A stretch of 64,000 bases of DNA from Pandoraea oxalativorans (GTDB taxonomy: Bacteria; Pseudomonadota; Gammaproteobacteria; Burkholderiales; Burkholderiaceae). Where the stretch lies: contig NZ_CP011253.3 in NCBI RefSeq assembly GCF_000972785.3, positions 5,022,001 through 5,086,000 on the forward strand. Direction: 5' to 3'. Below are positions 36,194-46,243 of this stretch, in pieces (position 1 is the first letter of the stretch; the number at the start of each line of letters is the position of its first letter). Both the position numbers and the translations under genes were made by a program. The notes beneath the pieces are model-generated. The model was not told the DNA's origin and ran no database searches. It was given only the letters and a program-made list of their open reading frames with translations.

Positions 36194-36991
36194 TTACTGC
36201 ATGAACCAGCCGTGGCTCACGACGAACGACTGCCCGGTGAACGCCGCGCTCGGGAATGTCGCGAGGAACAGTGCCGTCTGGGCGACGTCGTCGACCGTGG
36301 TGAACACACCGTCGACGGTGCCGCCGAGCATCACCTTCTTGATGACTTCGTCTTCCGAAATGCCCAGCTCCTTGGCCTGCTCCGGAATCTGCTTGTCGAC
36401 GAGCGGCGTGCGCACGAAGCCCGGGCAGATGACATGCGAGCGCACGTTATGCTGCGCGCCCTCCTTGGCCAGCACGCGGGCGAGGCCGAGCAACGCGTGC
36501 TTGGCCGCCACGTACGCCGACTTCAGCGGCGACGCCTCATGCGAGTGCACGGAACCCATGTAAATGACAATGCCACCGCGGTCGTCCTTGTACATGTGCT
36601 TGAGCGCCGCCTTGGTCGTCAGAAACGCGCCGTCGACGTGAATCGCCTGCATCTTCTTCCAATCGGAAAACGCGTAGTTCTCGATCGGATTGACGATCTG
36701 AATGCCCGCGTTCGAGATCAGGATGTCGACGGACCCGAACGTCTGCGCGACCTTGTCGATGCCGCTATTCACCGCCTCTTCGTTGGTGACGTCCATCGCC
36801 ACTCCGATGGCCTGGCCACCGGCGGCCTTGATTTCTTCGGCGACGGCGTCTGCGCCCTGCTGATTCAGATCCGCAATCGCGACGGCCGCACCGGCACGCG
36901 CCAGCGTCAGCGCAATCTCTTTCCCGATGCCGCTGGCAGCCCCCGTCACCACCGCGACTTTCCCATTCAACTGATTCACCGACTGGCTCAT
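36194..36991 (-). CDS. bdhA: 3-Hydroxybutyrate dehydrogenase
   Basis: NAD-dependent short-chain dehydrogenase of 265 residues that converts 3-hydroxybutyrate to acetoacetate. The Rossmann motif is [15 protein letters not shown], the catalytic Ser is in [11 protein letters not shown] and the Tyr-x3-Lys in [33 protein letters not shown] (given to 20 residues: [20 protein letters not shown]) is characteristic of bacterial 3-hydroxybutyrate dehydrogenases. I start at the ATG at 36991 because GGGAG lies at the right distance; the GTG at 36997 is too close to it. Likely operates in degradation of polyhydroxybutyrate together with the patatin-like enzyme downstream. Confidence 0.93.
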   Translation of the reverse strand: MSQSVNQLNGKVAVVTGAASGIGKEIALTLARAGAAVAIADLNQQGADAVAEEIKAAGGQAIGVAMDVTNEEAVNSGIDKVAQTFGSVDILISNAGIQIVNPIENYAFSDWKKMQAIHVDGAFLTTKAALKHMYKDDRGGIVIYMGSVHSHEASPLKSAYVAAKHALLGLARVLAKEGAQHNVRSHVICPGFVRTPLVDKQIPEQAKELGISEDEVIKKVMLGGTVDGVFTTVDDVAQTALFLATFPSAAFTGQSFVVSHGWFMQ

Positions 36992-37126
36992 TTGCACACT
37001 CCCGATTCGTCAAAATGGCGGACCATGCAACGCGGCACGATGTGACGCGTGAACATGGCTCGTCGAACACTGGCTGATGGCGGACATCCCCGCATCGATG
37101 GGCGGGTCCGGCCGCCGCACAAACAG

Positions 37127-37150
37127 AAAAGGCGCCTTGCGGCGCCTTTT
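37127..37150 (-). terminator. Bidirectional terminator after ettA
   Basis: Ten-base-pair stem AAAAGGCGCC/GGCGCCTTTT with a 4-nt loop. The A and T runs at both ends make it work in either direction; it lies seven bases after the ettA stop on the minus strand. Confidence 0.9.
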
Positions 37151-37156
37151 CCTGCA

Positions 37157-38824
<1,668 letters not shown>

Positions 38825-38890
38825 TCGGCTTTCCTGATCCTGAAACGGTTATGACGGCTCACAGGCGAGCGCCAGATAGCGGCAAGTTTA

Positions 38891-39355
38891 TCAAAGCGCG
38901 GCACGCACAGCATCGGGCGCGTCGATCACGAGGTCGGCGCACGCGTACGCGCAGCACGGCAGCAGCCAGCCCTGCATCCTCTCGTCGCGCGACAGACCGG
39001 GCCACTCGATCCGATAGGTCACCGGTGCATTCGTGCCCAGCGCATCGCCCGCCAAGCCGCTTCGCGCTTCGCACAGACACGCACGACACGTGCCGTTGCG
39101 ACACAGGCTCGGCAGCTTGATGCCAGCGGCCTGCGCGGCGAGCAGAATCGGTGTGTCCGGCGGCGCGTCGAATTGCCAGCCCGAGGGCAGGAGCGTGACG
39201 CGCGGCGGCTTCGCGCTCTGTGCGTCTTCCGAAGCGACGGTGGGCACGGCTTCTGCCGAAGACGAGGATGTGACAGGTGTTGATGCGGCCAAGGGACGGG
39301 GGGATCGACTCGGAAGGGAGAAATCGAGAATCGGAGAAACGGAGAAACGGAACAA
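38891..39355 (-). CDS. [2Fe-2S] ferredoxin-domain protein (start uncertain)
   Basis: Short iron-sulfur protein. The plant-type [2Fe-2S] pattern is visible: C-R-N-G-T-C-R-A-C-L-C, with a fourth ligand in LLPCCAYACADL near the C-terminus. The domain covers roughly the last 100 codons. The longest frame uses a TTG start at 39355 and has a Ser/Pro-rich head unlike the family; a GTG inside AEAVPTVASEDAQ is another possible start, so the true N-terminus may lie 30-45 codons downstream. It faces the MazG-like gene across a short region with a run of nine A residues. The redox partner is unknown. Confidence 0.75.
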   Translation of the reverse strand: MFRFSVSPILDFSLPSRSPRPLAASTPVTSSSSAEAVPTVASEDAQSAKPPRVTLLPSGWQFDAPPDTPILLAAQAAGIKLPSLCRNGTCRACLCEARSGLAGDALGTNAPVTYRIEWPGLSRDERMQGWLLPCCAYACADLVIDAPDAVRAAL

Positions 39356-39423
39356 AAAAAAACGCTACGCGGCGCGTCTGGCGCCAACGCGCTACCATAA
39401 CCCACTTCCGAGTTCCGAATCCC

Positions 39424-39825
39424 ATGTCCACTGCTCCCAAGGATCTCCGCGCGTCAGGTAAGACCGACGCGAACGCCGCGCCCGCTACGCCTGCCGTTGC
39501 TCGTCTTATCGATACGGCCGGGCTGGAAGCCGAATTGCACGCGTTCGCCGCTGCCCGCGACTGGCATCGGTTCCATACGCCCAAGAACCTCGCGATGGCG
39601 TTGTCGGTCGAAGTGGCTGAGCTCGTAGAGATCTTCCAATGGCAGACCGAGGCGCAGGCCAATGCCATCATGCAGTCCGATGAGGCGCGTCATGTCGAGC
39701 AGGAACTGGCGGATATCGCGATGTACCTGGTGCGGCTGTCGACGGTGCTCGGCGTCGACCTGAACCGCGCGGTGACCGACAAACTCGTCATGAACGCGCA
39801 GAAGTATCCGGCGCCTGAAGCGTAA
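39424..39825 (+). CDS. MazG-like nucleotide pyrophosphohydrolase
   Basis: All-alpha NTP pyrophosphohydrolase of the MazG/dCTPase group, 133 residues. The metal motif E-x2-E with E-x2-D is seen in VEVAELVEIFQW and EQELADIAMYLVRLS. RDWHRFHTPKNLAMALSVE is typical of the RS21-C6/MazG-like single-domain members. These clear modified or excess nucleoside triphosphates such as dCTP analogues. The ATG at 39424 is chosen because upstream codons belong to the repetitive region. It stands alone before the phosphoesterase gene. Confidence 0.88.
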   Translation: MSTAPKDLRASGKTDANAAPATPAVARLIDTAGLEAELHAFAAARDWHRFHTPKNLAMALSVEVAELVEIFQWQTEAQANAIMQSDEARHVEQELADIAMYLVRLSTVLGVDLNRAVTDKLVMNAQKYPAPEA

Positions 39826-39998
39826 TTCGTGAAGACTGGCGGGCTTGCACGAATACCGGCTGGCAGACGCAATTCGTTGCGATTCGTCGCGATTCAAGTT
39901 TCAAGCCAATGGCCGAGATTTCGCGCCCGCCTCTTGCAATCGGACGCTGCGCCCGCATAACGCCCAGGTCCGCCCCCGAATTTCGATCCGACCACGCT

Positions 39999-41219
39999 AT
40001 GTCTCAATCCTCACAGGCTTCCCAGACGTCAGACGCGCCACCCGGCGCGAGTCACACGCACGGCAAGTCACCGAAACGCACACTCCCCGCACGCCCGCGC
40101 TGGTTGATGCTCGCCATCATCGCGTTGTTGCACGCCTACATCGGCTGGCGTCTGCTGACTCCGCTGCCCGTGGCCATAGGCTGGAAGGTGCTGGGCGGCT
40201 TGTGGCTCGCCGTCTCGACCGTGCTGATTCCGCTCGGCCTGATGAGCCGCGCCATCCAGAAAGAACCGCTCGCCACCCTGCTGACGTGGACCGGGATGAC
40301 GGCCATCGGCATCTTCTCGTCGCTCTTCGTGCTGACGCTGCTGCGTGATGTGGTACTGGGTGTCGCGATGGCTTTCTCGGTACTCGACGCGCAGCTCGTC
40401 ACCCGCTCGGCGGTCATCGTGCTGATATTGACGGCAGCGTCGACGGTGCTCGGCTTCTACAACGCACGACGCCTCGCCCGCGTGGTCGACGTCGACGTTC
40501 CGATCGCCAACCTGCCGTCCGAGCTCAAGGGCTTCACCATCGTCCAATTGAGCGACATTCACGTGAGTTCGACGATTCGACGCCGTTATATCGAAGCGAT
40601 CGTCGAGGCGTCGAACGCGCTCAAGCCGGATCTCGTCGCGATCACCGGCGATCTGGTGGACGGCGGCGTGCCCGCGCTACGCGACCATATCGCGCCGCTC
40701 GGCCAGCTGACCTCGCGCCACGGCACCTACGTCTGCACGGGCAACCACGAGTACTACTCAGGCGCACCGGCGTGGGTCGCGGAATTGCGACGCATCGGTC
40801 TGACCGTCCTCGAAAACGAGCATGTGGTGCTCGAGCACGAAGGGGCGTCGCTGACGGTCGCCGGCGTGACGGACTTCACCGCCCATCAGTTCGATCCGGG
40901 AAAACGCAGCGATCCGCAGGCGGCCATCGCGGGCGCGCCCGAAGGCGTGCCGCGCGTGCTGCTTGCGCATCAACCGCGCAGCGCCCCCGCCGCTCAGGAC
41001 GCCGGTTTCGATCTGCAACTCTCCGGACATACGCACGGCGGACAATTCTGGCCGTGGATGTACTTCGTGCCGCTGCAACAGCCGTTCGTGCATGGGCTGC
41101 ATCGTCTCGGCCGCCTAGCCATCTATGTGAGCCGGGGAACGGGCTACTGGGGGCCGCCGAAGCGTTTCGGCGCGCCGTCGGAAATCACGCGCATCCGGCT
41201 CGTGCCGGGCAAGGTTTAA
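39999..41219 (+). CDS. Membrane-anchored metallophosphoesterase (YkuE-like)
   Basis: Calcineurin-type phosphoesterase of 406 residues. About four N-terminal hydrophobic helices (residues 30-155) anchor it, and the catalytic domain shows the full set of metal motifs: QLSDIHVS, GDLVDGG, GNHEYY, LLAHQPR and SGHTHGGQFWP. The best-known relatives (YkuE, YaeI) act on phospholipids or lipid-linked phosphates, but no substrate can be assigned here. The N-terminal tail is Ser/Gln/His-rich. It ends 14 bp before the acylphosphatase ATG, so the two are probably co-transcribed. Confidence 0.9.
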   Translation: MSQSSQASQTSDAPPGASHTHGKSPKRTLPARPRWLMLAIIALLHAYIGWRLLTPLPVAIGWKVLGGLWLAVSTVLIPLGLMSRAIQKEPLATLLTWTGMTAIGIFSSLFVLTLLRDVVLGVAMAFSVLDAQLVTRSAVIVLILTAASTVLGFYNARRLARVVDVDVPIANLPSELKGFTIVQLSDIHVSSTIRRRYIEAIVEASNALKPDLVAITGDLVDGGVPALRDHIAPLGQLTSRHGTYVCTGNHEYYSGAPAWVAELRRIGLTVLENEHVVLEHEGASLTVAGVTDFTAHQFDPGKRSDPQAAIAGAPEGVPRVLLAHQPRSAPAAQDAGFDLQLSGHTHGGQFWPWMYFVPLQQPFVHGLHRLGRLAIYVSRGTGYWGPPKRFGAPSEITRIRLVPGKV

Positions 41220-41233
41220 CGGGATTTGATGCG

Positions 41234-41533
41234 ATGAAATCTCTTTCGTCCGGCAGCGCTTCGCTGGAAACCGTGGCTGTGCGTCTGCGCGGCAAGATTC
41301 AAGGCGTGGGATACCGCCATGCGGCCGTGCGCGAAGGGCATCTGATCGGCGTTCGCGGATGGGTGCAGGCGCTGCCCGAGGGTGACATTCTCGCCGTCGT
41401 GCAAGGCACGCCCGATCAGGTCGACAAGATGCTCGAATGGATGCGGCGCGGACCGCCCGGCGCGCGCGTCATGGAATTCGAAAGCGAAGTGGAGTACACC
41501 GGCCGTCGTTTCGACCGGTTCGAACAGCTTTAA
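41234..41533 (+). CDS. Acylphosphatase-like protein lacking the catalytic Asn
   Basis: Small alpha/beta protein of 99 residues with the acylphosphatase fold. The phosphate-binding loop KIQGVGYRHAA, including the essential Arg, is intact. In the second signature, normally G-W-V-x-N-x3-G, this protein reads G-W-V-Q-A-L-P-E-G, so the catalytic Asn is replaced by Ala. Acylphosphatases hydrolyse carboxyl-phosphate bonds, and loss of this Asn abolishes most activity in studied enzymes. It may therefore be inactive, or bind a phosphoryl ligand only. Gene order after the phosphoesterase suggests co-expression. Confidence 0.85.
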   Translation: MKSLSSGSASLETVAVRLRGKIQGVGYRHAAVREGHLIGVRGWVQALPEGDILAVVQGTPDQVDKMLEWMRRGPPGARVMEFESEVEYTGRRFDRFEQL

Positions 41534-41585
41534 TCCAAGATCGGCACGCAAGTGCTGGTCCGTTCCACCCTTGCCTCCGGTCCCG

Positions 41586-42050
41586 ATGCCAGCACCTACG
41601 CCTACGCCCAGCACACGTCGCGCTATCGACGAAGGCGCACCCCACATCGTCGCGCTGCTCGCGCAGCTGGGCTACGAGACGCCGCTCGATATCGTCCGTC
41701 GCAATATCGCGCTATCGAATGCCGGGGGCGATGACGCAGCCTTCGTCGCCGTGGACGAAAACGCACAGATTGTGGGATGTATCGGATTACACGCGCTCAC
41801 CATGTTCCATCTGGCGGGGCGTCTGGGGCGCATTACGGCGCTGGTGGTGGAGGAGAGTGCGAGAGGCTCGGGCGTCGGGCACGCGCTGATGGCGGCCGCT
41901 CACGCGTGGTTCGACAAGCGTGGATGCGAGAAATTCGAAGTGACGAGCAGCGACCATCGGGTCGCCGCACATCGCTTCTATGCGCGCCATGGCTATGCCC
42001 GCGATGGGCAGAGACTGGCGCGCAAAAGCCAGACGTCGTCGCTGACTTAA
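41586..42050 (+). CDS. GNAT family N-acetyltransferase
   Basis: Acetyl-CoA-dependent acyltransferase of 154 residues. The acetyl-CoA loop is R-G-S-G-V-G-H-A-L (within [19 protein letters not shown]) and the C-terminal [13 protein letters not shown] is typical of the fold. The substrate is unknown. The ATG at 41586 gives a normal length; the frame is open further upstream into the acylphosphatase gene, so a GTG at 41562 is possible. Its stop overlaps the convergent infA stop by four bases. Confidence 0.87.
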   Translation: MPAPTPTPSTRRAIDEGAPHIVALLAQLGYETPLDIVRRNIALSNAGGDDAAFVAVDENAQIVGCIGLHALTMFHLAGRLGRITALVVEESARGSGVGHALMAAAHAWFDKRGCEKFEVTSSDHRVAAHRFYARHGYARDGQRLARKSQTSSLT

Positions 42051-42268
42051 TTCTTGTGACGGTAGTTGATGCGGCCCTTGCTCAGGTCATAGGGCGACAT
42101 TTCCAGCGTCACGCGGTCACCCGCGAGAATACGGATGCGGTTCTTCTGCATGCGGCCGCTCGCATATGCCACCACTTCCACGCCGTTTTCGAGCGTGACG
42201 CGAAAGCGATTATCCGGCAGCACATCCGAAACGTGTCCGCTGAATTCGATCAGTTCTTCCTTGGCCAA
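42047..42268 (-). CDS. infA: Translation initiation factor IF-1 (solitary copy)
   Basis: IF-1 of 73 residues with the OB-fold pattern of the family ([59 protein letters not shown]). It binds the ribosomal A site with IF-2 and IF-3 during initiation. The gene stands outside any ribosomal protein operon, which in Burkholderiaceae usually indicates a second infA besides the one in the spc operon. Sequence differs from the common E. coli form at many positions but keeps the core residues. 566 bp without a clear gene lie upstream. Confidence 0.95.
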   Translation of the reverse strand: MAKEELIEFSGHVSDVLPDNRFRVTLENGVEVVAYASGRMQKNRIRILAGDRVTLEMSPYDLSKGRINYRHKN

Positions 42269-42834
42269 TATCGTGTCCTCTTGAGGGTGCCGCTCGCGAG
42301 GGGCGCAGCACCGGTGTTACTGTAAGTTCGTTCGCCAATACCGTCCCCGCACCCTGAAAACTAGCGGGGGTGCACATCGAACGCCAAAAGGAGCCTACCC
42401 GGTCGACCGGCCATGAAGGCAAACGGTGCACCGAAAGCGGCGGTGGTTCGAAGGAACAAGGCACATTGCGGCAGTGCCACAAAGACGAGCAGTGCGTGTC
42501 GGGAGGGCGAAGACCGGTTCGGTCTGCGTCATCGGCACAGCGCGTGATCCGGCTCGCAGGACATGGCTGTCAGCGGCGCCGATAAAGCATTACGCGATCG
42601 TCAGGCGATGATCGGCGAATTTTCGCCGATCCCGCAAGGATACGCCTTTCTCCGTCGCCCGTGTGGAAAAAATGGCCCACACGGGCCCATTTGAACGCTT
42701 TTGTCGCCTAATCGTGGCGCAATGCACCAATCAGGCTCGCCAGCGGCCGGATTTCCCTCGGGGTCAACGCGGATGTGACGCGCAGCGCGCACTCTACTAT
42801 GCTGTAAGTACCCGCAGCCCGCAGGAGAATGACC
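42269..42834. other. Intergenic region with palindromes upstream of infA and the CBS gene
   Basis: Arginine-rich open frames here lack ribosome sites and are not called. Two stems stand out: 10-bp arms at 42610-42619 and 42622-42631, and a 9-bp stem CCCGTGTGG/CCACACGGG with a loop at 42667-42676. AGGAGA before 42835 is the CBS gene's ribosome site. Confidence 0.5.
42610..42631. repeat. Near-perfect 22-bp palindrome
   Basis: Arms GATCGGCGAA and TTCGCCGATC with only TT between them. Such a tight dyad is more like a protein-binding site than a terminator. It lies 342 bp before infA and 204 bp before the CBS gene. Confidence 0.7.
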
Positions 42835-43311
42835 ATGAAAACAGTCGCTCAGATCCTGAAATCCAAATCGGTCGACACCGTATATAAAGTGCGGCCGTCC
42901 GATTCGGTCCTCGATGCCCTGACCCTGATGGCCGAAGCCCGCATCGGCGCGGTACTGGTCAGCGAGGACGACCGCACCATCGTCGGCATCTTCACCGAGC
43001 GCGACTACGCCCGCAAAGTCGCGCTGATGGGACGAACCTCCGTCAACACGCCGGTGCGCGACGTGATGACCGCCGCGGTACGCTACGTCAGCCCCGAACA
43101 GACCAACGAAGAGTGCATGACGCTCATGACGCAGCATCGCATCCGTCACCTGCCTGTCATGAAAGACGGCAAGTTGGTCGGCCTGCTGTCCATTGGCGAC
43201 CTGGTCAAAGCCATCATTACCGAACAGCAGTTCACCATCGATCAGTTGGAGAACTACATCATGGGCGGTAGCGCGGCTCTGGTCGGCACCTCGCCATCGC
43301 GTCCAAGTTGA
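42835..43311 (+). CDS. Protein with a pair of CBS domains
   Basis: Soluble protein of 158 residues made almost wholly of two CBS repeats (about 10-65 and 78-135), each with the adenosine-ligand pattern (DSVLDALTLMAEARIGAVLV and EECMTLMTQHRIRHLPVMKD) and the G-I-F-T-E-R-D-Y and G-L-L-S-I-G-D-L ends. Bateman modules sense AMP, ATP or SAM; no effector domain is fused, so it probably acts on a partner. ATG at 42835 is preferred to 42829 because AGGAGA is at the right distance. A terminator follows. Confidence 0.9.
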   Translation: MKTVAQILKSKSVDTVYKVRPSDSVLDALTLMAEARIGAVLVSEDDRTIVGIFTERDYARKVALMGRTSVNTPVRDVMTAAVRYVSPEQTNEECMTLMTQHRIRHLPVMKDGKLVGLLSIGDLVKAIITEQQFTIDQLENYIMGGSAALVGTSPSRPS

Positions 43312-43397
43312 GGCACAGGCCGCATGCGCCCGCTCCCGCGCTTCGGACAAGATTCAGGCACGCTTCAGAATTAACGCCGACAGCGTAATCAGGGGCA

Positions 43398-43426
43398 CGG
43401 CGCTTCACACGAAGCGCCGCTTTTTT
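43398..43426 (+). terminator. Terminator of the CBS gene
   Basis: Nine-base-pair stem CGGCGCTTC/GAAGCGCCG with an ACAC loop and six T residues. Confidence 0.93.
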
Positions 43427-43434
43427 GTCGACGA

Positions 43435-43474
43435 CAAAGAAAAACGCCACGCTAGCCTGCGCTAGCGTGGCGTT
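43435..43474 (-). terminator. Terminator of the MFS gene
   Basis: Fourteen-base-pair stem AACGCCACGCTAGC/GCTAGCGTGGCGTT with a 4-nt loop; on the minus strand it is followed by TTTTTCTTT. It lies 28 bp after the stop of the convergent MFS gene. Confidence 0.92.
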
Positions 43475-43501
43475 CCGTTCGTCGCGCTAAACCGACCGCG
43501 C

Positions 43502-44980
43502 TCAGAAGTCTTCTGCGTCGACGTCGTAGTTCGACGGCTCCCAGCGAATCGCCAGCAACGCCAGCAAACCGATCGCCGGGGCAATGGCGATTACCCAGAA
43601 CACCTTGGTGGCAAGTGCGGCCGCCAGCACCGGGAACAGGAACAGCGAGACGGTCGAGCTGGCGCGCATCAACGTCTGGTTGAAGCCCACACCCACGCCA
43701 CGCAGCGACGTCGGGTAGCTCAGCGACGCGAACGTCATCGAATGCGCCCCCGGGCCGAAGCCCTGCCCCAGCAGGAACAGCGCGAGGAAACCGAGCGCCC
43801 ATGCTACTTCACCGGCGCTGCCCGGCTTGCCGACGAGGGCCAGACCCACGAGCGCCGTCAACTGGAACGCATAGCCCACGACCGTCAGCTTCCACGCACC
43901 GACCTTCGGCACCAGACGCACGCCCAGCAGACCGCCCGTGAACGCGAACAACAAATTCAGCGCGAGCGACATCAGAATCGTGGTGAGCATCGACTGCGCG
44001 AGGAAGCTGGCGATGATCACCGGCAGCCCGAACGCCACTGCGTTATACGCGAACGACGAAGCTACCGCGATGATGGTCGCGAGCGTCGTACGGCGCAGGT
44101 ATACGCCTTTGAGCAGCTTGCCGTAGTTGCTCCACGCGGCCGGGCGCTTCGGCGCGACACGCGCCGCGTCCTTCGCCACGACGGCATCGATGCCGTAAGA
44201 ACGCTTGAGAATCTTCGCCGCGCCTTCGAGGTCACCCTGATTGGCGGCCCACACCGGCGATTCGCTCATGTACCGGCTACGCACGGCAATGATGGCCAGC
44301 GCAGGAATCGCACCGAAGCCGAGGATGATCCGCCACAGCAGTGCGCTATGCGACGCGGGCAACAAGGAGTAGCACAGCAGCACCAGCAAATACGATCCGC
44401 AAATCGCCGCATACCAGGTGGGACACCACATCGCCACCCGCGCCGCCTTGTTGCCCCGCCCCTTGAGTTTCGAGAACTCGGCCAGGAACGCCATGGCGAC
44501 GGGCAAGTCGATGCCGACGCCCAGCCCCATCACGAAGCGCGCACCGGCGAGCACGTACTCGTTCGGCGCCAGCGCACAGGCGATGGCGGCGATGACGAAG
44601 CACAGCATGTCGGCCATGAACACACGGTAACGGCCGATCCGGTCGGTGAAGTAGCCGCCGAGGAACGCGCCGACGATGGCCCCGAACGTAATGGCCGACG
44701 CCACCATGCCCGTGCCCGCAGGCGTCAGTTGAAATTCGCGGGCCACGTCCTTCAACCCGAAGGCGAGCGCGCCGAGATCGTAGGCGTCGAGGAAGACACC
44801 GCCGAGGGCAATGGCCACGATCCAGCGTGCATTGGAGACGCGCGCGCCGCCCTCGTTGACGAGCTGTGCGACATCGGCTGCGGAGCGAATAACCGCCGGG
44901 GCACCGGCACGCGCGGCGGAAGACACCGCAGAACCCGCCTGCGCAGGCGCGGCGGAAGACAGGGAAACGTCGACTGACAT
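43502..44980 (-). CDS. MFS transporter, metabolite:proton symporter type
   Basis: Twelve-helix major facilitator protein of 492 residues with an Ala/Ser-rich cytoplasmic head of about 50 residues. The first helix GGVFLDAYDLGALAFGL with its acidic residue, the loop GGYFTDRIGRYRVFM and the motif RFVMGLGVGIDLPVAMAFLA suggest the sugar/organic-acid porter groups (AAHS, metabolite:H+ symporter). The substrate is unknown. I start at the ATG at 44980; the GTG at 45010 lacks a better ribosome site. It ends at a strong terminator. Confidence 0.85.
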   Translation of the reverse strand: MSVDVSLSSAAPAQAGSAVSSAARAGAPAVIRSAADVAQLVNEGGARVSNARWIVAIALGGVFLDAYDLGALAFGLKDVAREFQLTPAGTGMVASAITFGAIVGAFLGGYFTDRIGRYRVFMADMLCFVIAAIACALAPNEYVLAGARFVMGLGVGIDLPVAMAFLAEFSKLKGRGNKAARVAMWCPTWYAAICGSYLLVLLCYSLLPASHSALLWRIILGFGAIPALAIIAVRSRYMSESPVWAANQGDLEGAAKILKRSYGIDAVVAKDAARVAPKRPAAWSNYGKLLKGVYLRRTTLATIIAVASSFAYNAVAFGLPVIIASFLAQSMLTTILMSLALNLLFAFTGGLLGVRLVPKVGAWKLTVVGYAFQLTALVGLALVGKPGSAGEVAWALGFLALFLLGQGFGPGAHSMTFASLSYPTSLRGVGVGFNQTLMRASSTVSLFLFPVLAAALATKVFWVIAIAPAIGLLALLAIRWEPSNYDVDAEDF

Positions 44981-45468
44981 GAGACTGGACCAGAGAAGGC
45001 GGAACACCAAAGGTCGCGATGCTACCGCTTGGTACCGAGGCGACCCAAGTGTTTTCTCGTTATATGCTTAGACGATTCCTGCGTCGCACATCAAAATTCG
45101 CTCATTTAGCGCCAAAAATACTCGCAAGCACCCCAAATTTCGAGTGCTTCCCGCTCACGAGTTAAGCGTTCGCAGAGCATGACACCACGTCTCGCCGGAT
45201 GGGAATATGATCGAGGAACACTTCGAATCGTCGCGCACGGGTCACGAGTCGGTGGCAAACGCGTCCGCCACCCCCGCTTTCGCGGCGGATGCACAGTCTT
45301 TACAGTCGCTTACCTTTTCTTACAGCAAAAAGGTCTGCGGAACCCTACATTCCGCATCGTGGTCGGAACAGATGCGCACTACCGGGCACTAATGGGCACT
45401 AATGGGCACTAATGGGCGGTCACATGCCCCTACCAAGCATCAATACCTCACGCTCACGAGGACGAAAA
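44981..45468 (+). promoter_or_regulatory. Intergenic region with a 10-bp tandem repeat
   Basis: No gene is supported. It contains an inverted repeat AAGCAC/GTGCTT (45126-45149) and, at 45384-45417, three copies of the 10-mer GGGCACTAAT followed by GGGC, 50 bp before the lipoprotein gene. The repeat period equals one helical turn. Confidence 0.6.
45384..45417. repeat. GGGCACTAAT tandem repeat (3.4 copies)
   Basis: Exact 10-bp units at 45384-45393, 45394-45403 and 45404-45413, then GGGC. It may be a stacked operator or a slippage product; the sequence alone does not decide. Confidence 0.9.
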
Positions 45469-45969
45469 ATGAAGATCAAAGCACTTACGGGAATCAGCGC
45501 GGCACTGGCCGCCGTCATGCTCGCCGGTTGCGTGGCTCCGGGCCCGCAATATGGCTATCAGCAACAGGGCTACCAGCAGGGCTATCAGCAGGGGTACCAA
45601 CAGGGATACCAGCAGCCTCCGCAACAACAGGGTGCGCTTTACGGCACGGTGCAGTCCATCGAGCAACTGAACGGTCCTAACAACAGCCCGAACATTCTCG
45701 GCACGGTCCTGGGCGCCGCAGCCGGCGGCCTGCTCGGCAACACGATGGGCGGCGGACGCGGACGTACCGCCACGACCACTGCCGGCGCAGCCATCGGCGG
45801 CATCGCGGGCAACCGCATCGAGAACAGCATGGGCGAGCCGAACGTGCTGTATCGCATCACCGTGCGTCTGGACGACGGTCGCGTCGCCACCGTCACGCAA
45901 ACGCCGCCGCTGCGCGTGCAGCAAGGCCAGCGCGCCGCAGTGTCGAACGATACGGTGTACCCGTACTGA
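45469..45969 (+). CDS. Glycine-zipper outer-membrane lipoprotein with GYQQ repeats
   Basis: Lipoprotein of 166 residues. The lipobox L-A-G-C follows a typical signal (MKIKALTGISAALAAVMLAG). Mature protein: a Gln/Tyr-rich linker with five G-Y-Q-Q units encoded by degenerate 12-bp repeats, a glycine-zipper membrane segment (VLGAAAGGLLGNTMGGGRGR, AGAAIGGIAGNRIENSM) and a C-terminal beta segment (YRITVRLDDGRVATVTQ). It resembles the SlyB/PcpY-type 17 kDa surface-antigen family, which stabilises the outer membrane. ATG at 45469 fits the signal; the gene ends at a terminator. Confidence 0.9.
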   Translation: MKIKALTGISAALAAVMLAGCVAPGPQYGYQQQGYQQGYQQGYQQGYQQPPQQQGALYGTVQSIEQLNGPNNSPNILGTVLGAAAGGLLGNTMGGGRGRTATTTAGAAIGGIAGNRIENSMGEPNVLYRITVRLDDGRVATVTQTPPLRVQQGQRAAVSNDTVYPY

Positions 45970-45990
45970 GCGGCATTCGCAGCAAGCCAC

Positions 45991-46030
45991 AACGCCCGCC
46001 GGGTTTGCGCCCGGCGGGCGTTGTTGTTTT
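45991..46030 (+). terminator. Terminator of the glycine-zipper lipoprotein gene
   Basis: Thirteen-base-pair stem AACGCCCGCCGGG/CCCGGCGGGCGTT with a 6-nt loop, then GTTGTTTT. Confidence 0.93.
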
Positions 46031-46149
46031 CAGGCCAGACATTTATGGCAACGGGGGACGCCCGGGGGACGGCGGCCTCCCATAATTCACGGTTAGCGCG
46101 CGTCATTTCATGGTCTTCGCACGTCACACGCAAAGCGAATATGACCTGC

Positions 46150-46161
46150 TAAGATACGCGC
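46150..46161 (+). promoter_or_regulatory. TAAGATACGCGC element upstream of the wcaJ-type gene
   Basis: A -10-like TAAGAT followed by ACGCGC, 83 bp before the initiating transferase ATG. An almost identical element (TAAGATATGCGC) precedes the wzc-like gene, suggesting a shared promoter class in this locus. No good -35 box is seen. Confidence 0.4.
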
Positions 46162-46243
46162 GCAATCGGTGCGACCATCGGAGGGCCCCCGCCGTTCCGG
46201 AACTTTGTCGAGTCCGTCAGTTACCGCAACTTCGAATTTCGTC

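Noticed and set aside
42370..42585. 71-codon frame between infA and the CBS gene, and a 44-codon frame in another frame
   Set aside because: No ribosome site at a useful distance and no recognisable protein character.
45553..45615. G-Y-Q-Q coding repeats as a mobile or recombination element
   Set aside because: The DNA copies are degenerate at third positions and stay in frame, which fits selection on the protein linker.
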